DNA from: Pseudomonadota bacterium
GTDB taxonomy: Bacteria > Myxococcota > Bradymonadia > UBA4248
Assembly (NCBI GenBank): GCA_017613855.1
Contig: JAGACY010000107.1
Span: 1 to 6,604 of the forward strand
Reading direction: 5' to 3'
Length of the DNA stretch: 6,604 nt
In this document: positions 6,274 through 6,604 of the stretch, piece after piece
How the letters are laid out: every line of letters begins with the position of its first letter
Numbering within the stretch: the stretch's first letter is position 1
Notes under the pieces: generated by a model
What the model was told of the DNA's origin: nothing
Database searches by the model: none
The model's input: only the letters and a program-made list of their open reading frames with translations
Position numbers and translations under genes: made by a program

Positions 6274-6317
6274 CCGGGGCTCTGCCCCGGACCCTGCCAA
6301 GGGGCTGAGCCCCTTGG
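6274..6317. repeat. GC-rich double-hairpin intergenic repeat
   Basis: Two adjacent perfect hairpins follow the crotonase gene. CCGGGGC (6274-6280) pairs with GCCCCGG (6284-6290), loop TCT. CCAAGGGGC (6297-6305) pairs with GCCCCTTGG (6309-6317), loop TGA. The style resembles short GGGGCTCTGCCCC-type palindromes dispersed between genes in various proteobacterial genomes, from memory and not checked here. A T-rich stretch begins about 11 bp downstream, too far for a canonical terminator, though it may still help end transcription of the crotonase gene. Confidence 0.7.
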
Positions 6318-6350
6318 AACCCACAATATTTTTTGTTTTTTTATTATCGC

Positions 6351-6388
6351 TTTCGCCGACTTGTGCGAAATGGGGCCCCTCCCCCATT
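6351..6388. repeat. Pair of small hairpins downstream of the GC-rich repeat
   Basis: TTTCGC (6351-6356) pairs with GCGAAA (6365-6370). Overlapping it by two bases, AATGGGG (6369-6375) can pair with CCCCATT (6382-6388), so the two stems would partly compete. The first resembles the TTCGCC stem arms at 3888 and 5443. No function can be assigned. Confidence 0.4.
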
Positions 6389-6466
6389 CCGAACCAAACC
6401 ATTACGTTTTCTTATATTTAGCGCTTTAAATGCATATTTCTTATTAAAGTCAATAAAGGGGGAATT

Positions 6467-6532
6467 ATGCTTAAAGAAGACACTAAGAAAAAGACACTAC
6501 AAAACCTGCTAGAATTGCCTCAAAAATCGTAA
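6467..6532 (+). CDS. Possible 21-residue mini-gene of unknown function
   Basis: An ATG at 6467 follows the purine-rich AAAGGGGG (6455-6462) by four bases, a strong ribosome-binding signal. The frame runs 21 codons to TAA at 6530 and begins MLKEDTKKKT. It is lysine-rich near the N-terminus, then TLQNLLELPQ, with no cysteine, membrane segment or signal peptide. A perfect terminator starts within 20 bp of the stop, so the whole transcript would be very short. A possible -10, TATATT, sits at 6413-6418, without a convincing -35. It could be a true small protein, a peptide leader, or an sRNA gene with a chance ORF. The binding site plus terminator is the only evidence for it, and no homologue is recognised. 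Confidence 0.4.
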   Translation: MLKEDTKKKTLQNLLELPQKS

Positions 6533-6543
6533 GTAATTTAAAT

Positions 6544-6576
6544 AAAAAAAAGCCACGAAATTTTCGTGGCTTTTTT
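6544..6576. terminator. Palindromic bidirectional terminator
   Basis: AGCCACGAAA (6551-6560) pairs with TTTCGTGGCT (6562-6571) around a single central T, so the actual loop must open a few of the AT pairs. An A-run (6544-6550) precedes the stem and a T-run (to 6576) follows it, giving a U-tract on both strands. It ends the mini-gene transcript and could equally serve a minus-strand gene entering from the right. Confidence 0.88.
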
Positions 6577-6604
6577 GTTTATGGATATGTCGAAATATTA
6601 AAAC

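Noticed and set aside
5765..6308. Long shadow ORFs on both strands over the crotonase gene
   Set aside because: They overlap the gene with clear FCAGAD and GTE/FPE motifs and have no recognisable domain themselves.
6579..6604. Possible C-terminus of a minus-strand gene entering from the right
   Set aside because: A minus-strand TAA at 6581-6579 follows seven open codons and precedes the bidirectional terminator, which is suggestive, but so few codons cannot support a gene.

Overview
The window reads as part of the chromosome of a Gram-negative bacterium with moderate GC content. The main taxonomic hint is the Cys-rich lipoprotein at 2399-3850, whose repeated G-N-V-L-x-x-C modules followed by a catalytic domain resemble secreted proteins of Myxococcota/Bradymonadota (the former Deltaproteobacteria). 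This placement is an inference from protein style; no rRNA or other marker gene is present.

Layout from left to right: the 3' two-thirds of a pyruvate kinase gene (1-819, +); a hairpin between convergent genes; a FIST-domain sensory protein on the minus strand (909-2054), with a good sigma70-type promoter and four tandem 7-bp units upstream of it; a 344-bp divergent intergenic region; a secreted lipoprotein made of four Cys-rich modules plus a staphylococcal-nuclease-like domain (2399-3850, +); a strong terminator and a second hairpin; an unrecognised membrane-anchored protein (4048-5355, +); another strong terminator; a densely folded intergenic element of about 110 bp; a crotonase-fold (enoyl-CoA hydratase/isomerase-like) protein (5522-6259, +); a GC-rich double-hairpin repeat; and a possible 21-codon mini-gene (6467-6532) closed by a palindromic terminator.

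The genes do not form an obvious pathway or operon. The SNase-like gene and the membrane-protein gene each end in their own terminator, and pyruvate kinase and FIST are convergent. Most units are therefore probably monocistronic housekeeping or accessory genes side by side. No mobile element, CRISPR array, rRNA or tRNA was recognised.

No defence or biosynthetic system could be demonstrated. The items most worth following up are the SNase/Cys-module lipoprotein with its nearly identical 39-bp internal repeat, the heptamer array upstream of the FIST promoter, the three-hairpin element at 5401-5510, the crotonase with a substituted oxyanion-hole glycine, and the possible mini-gene near the right edge.
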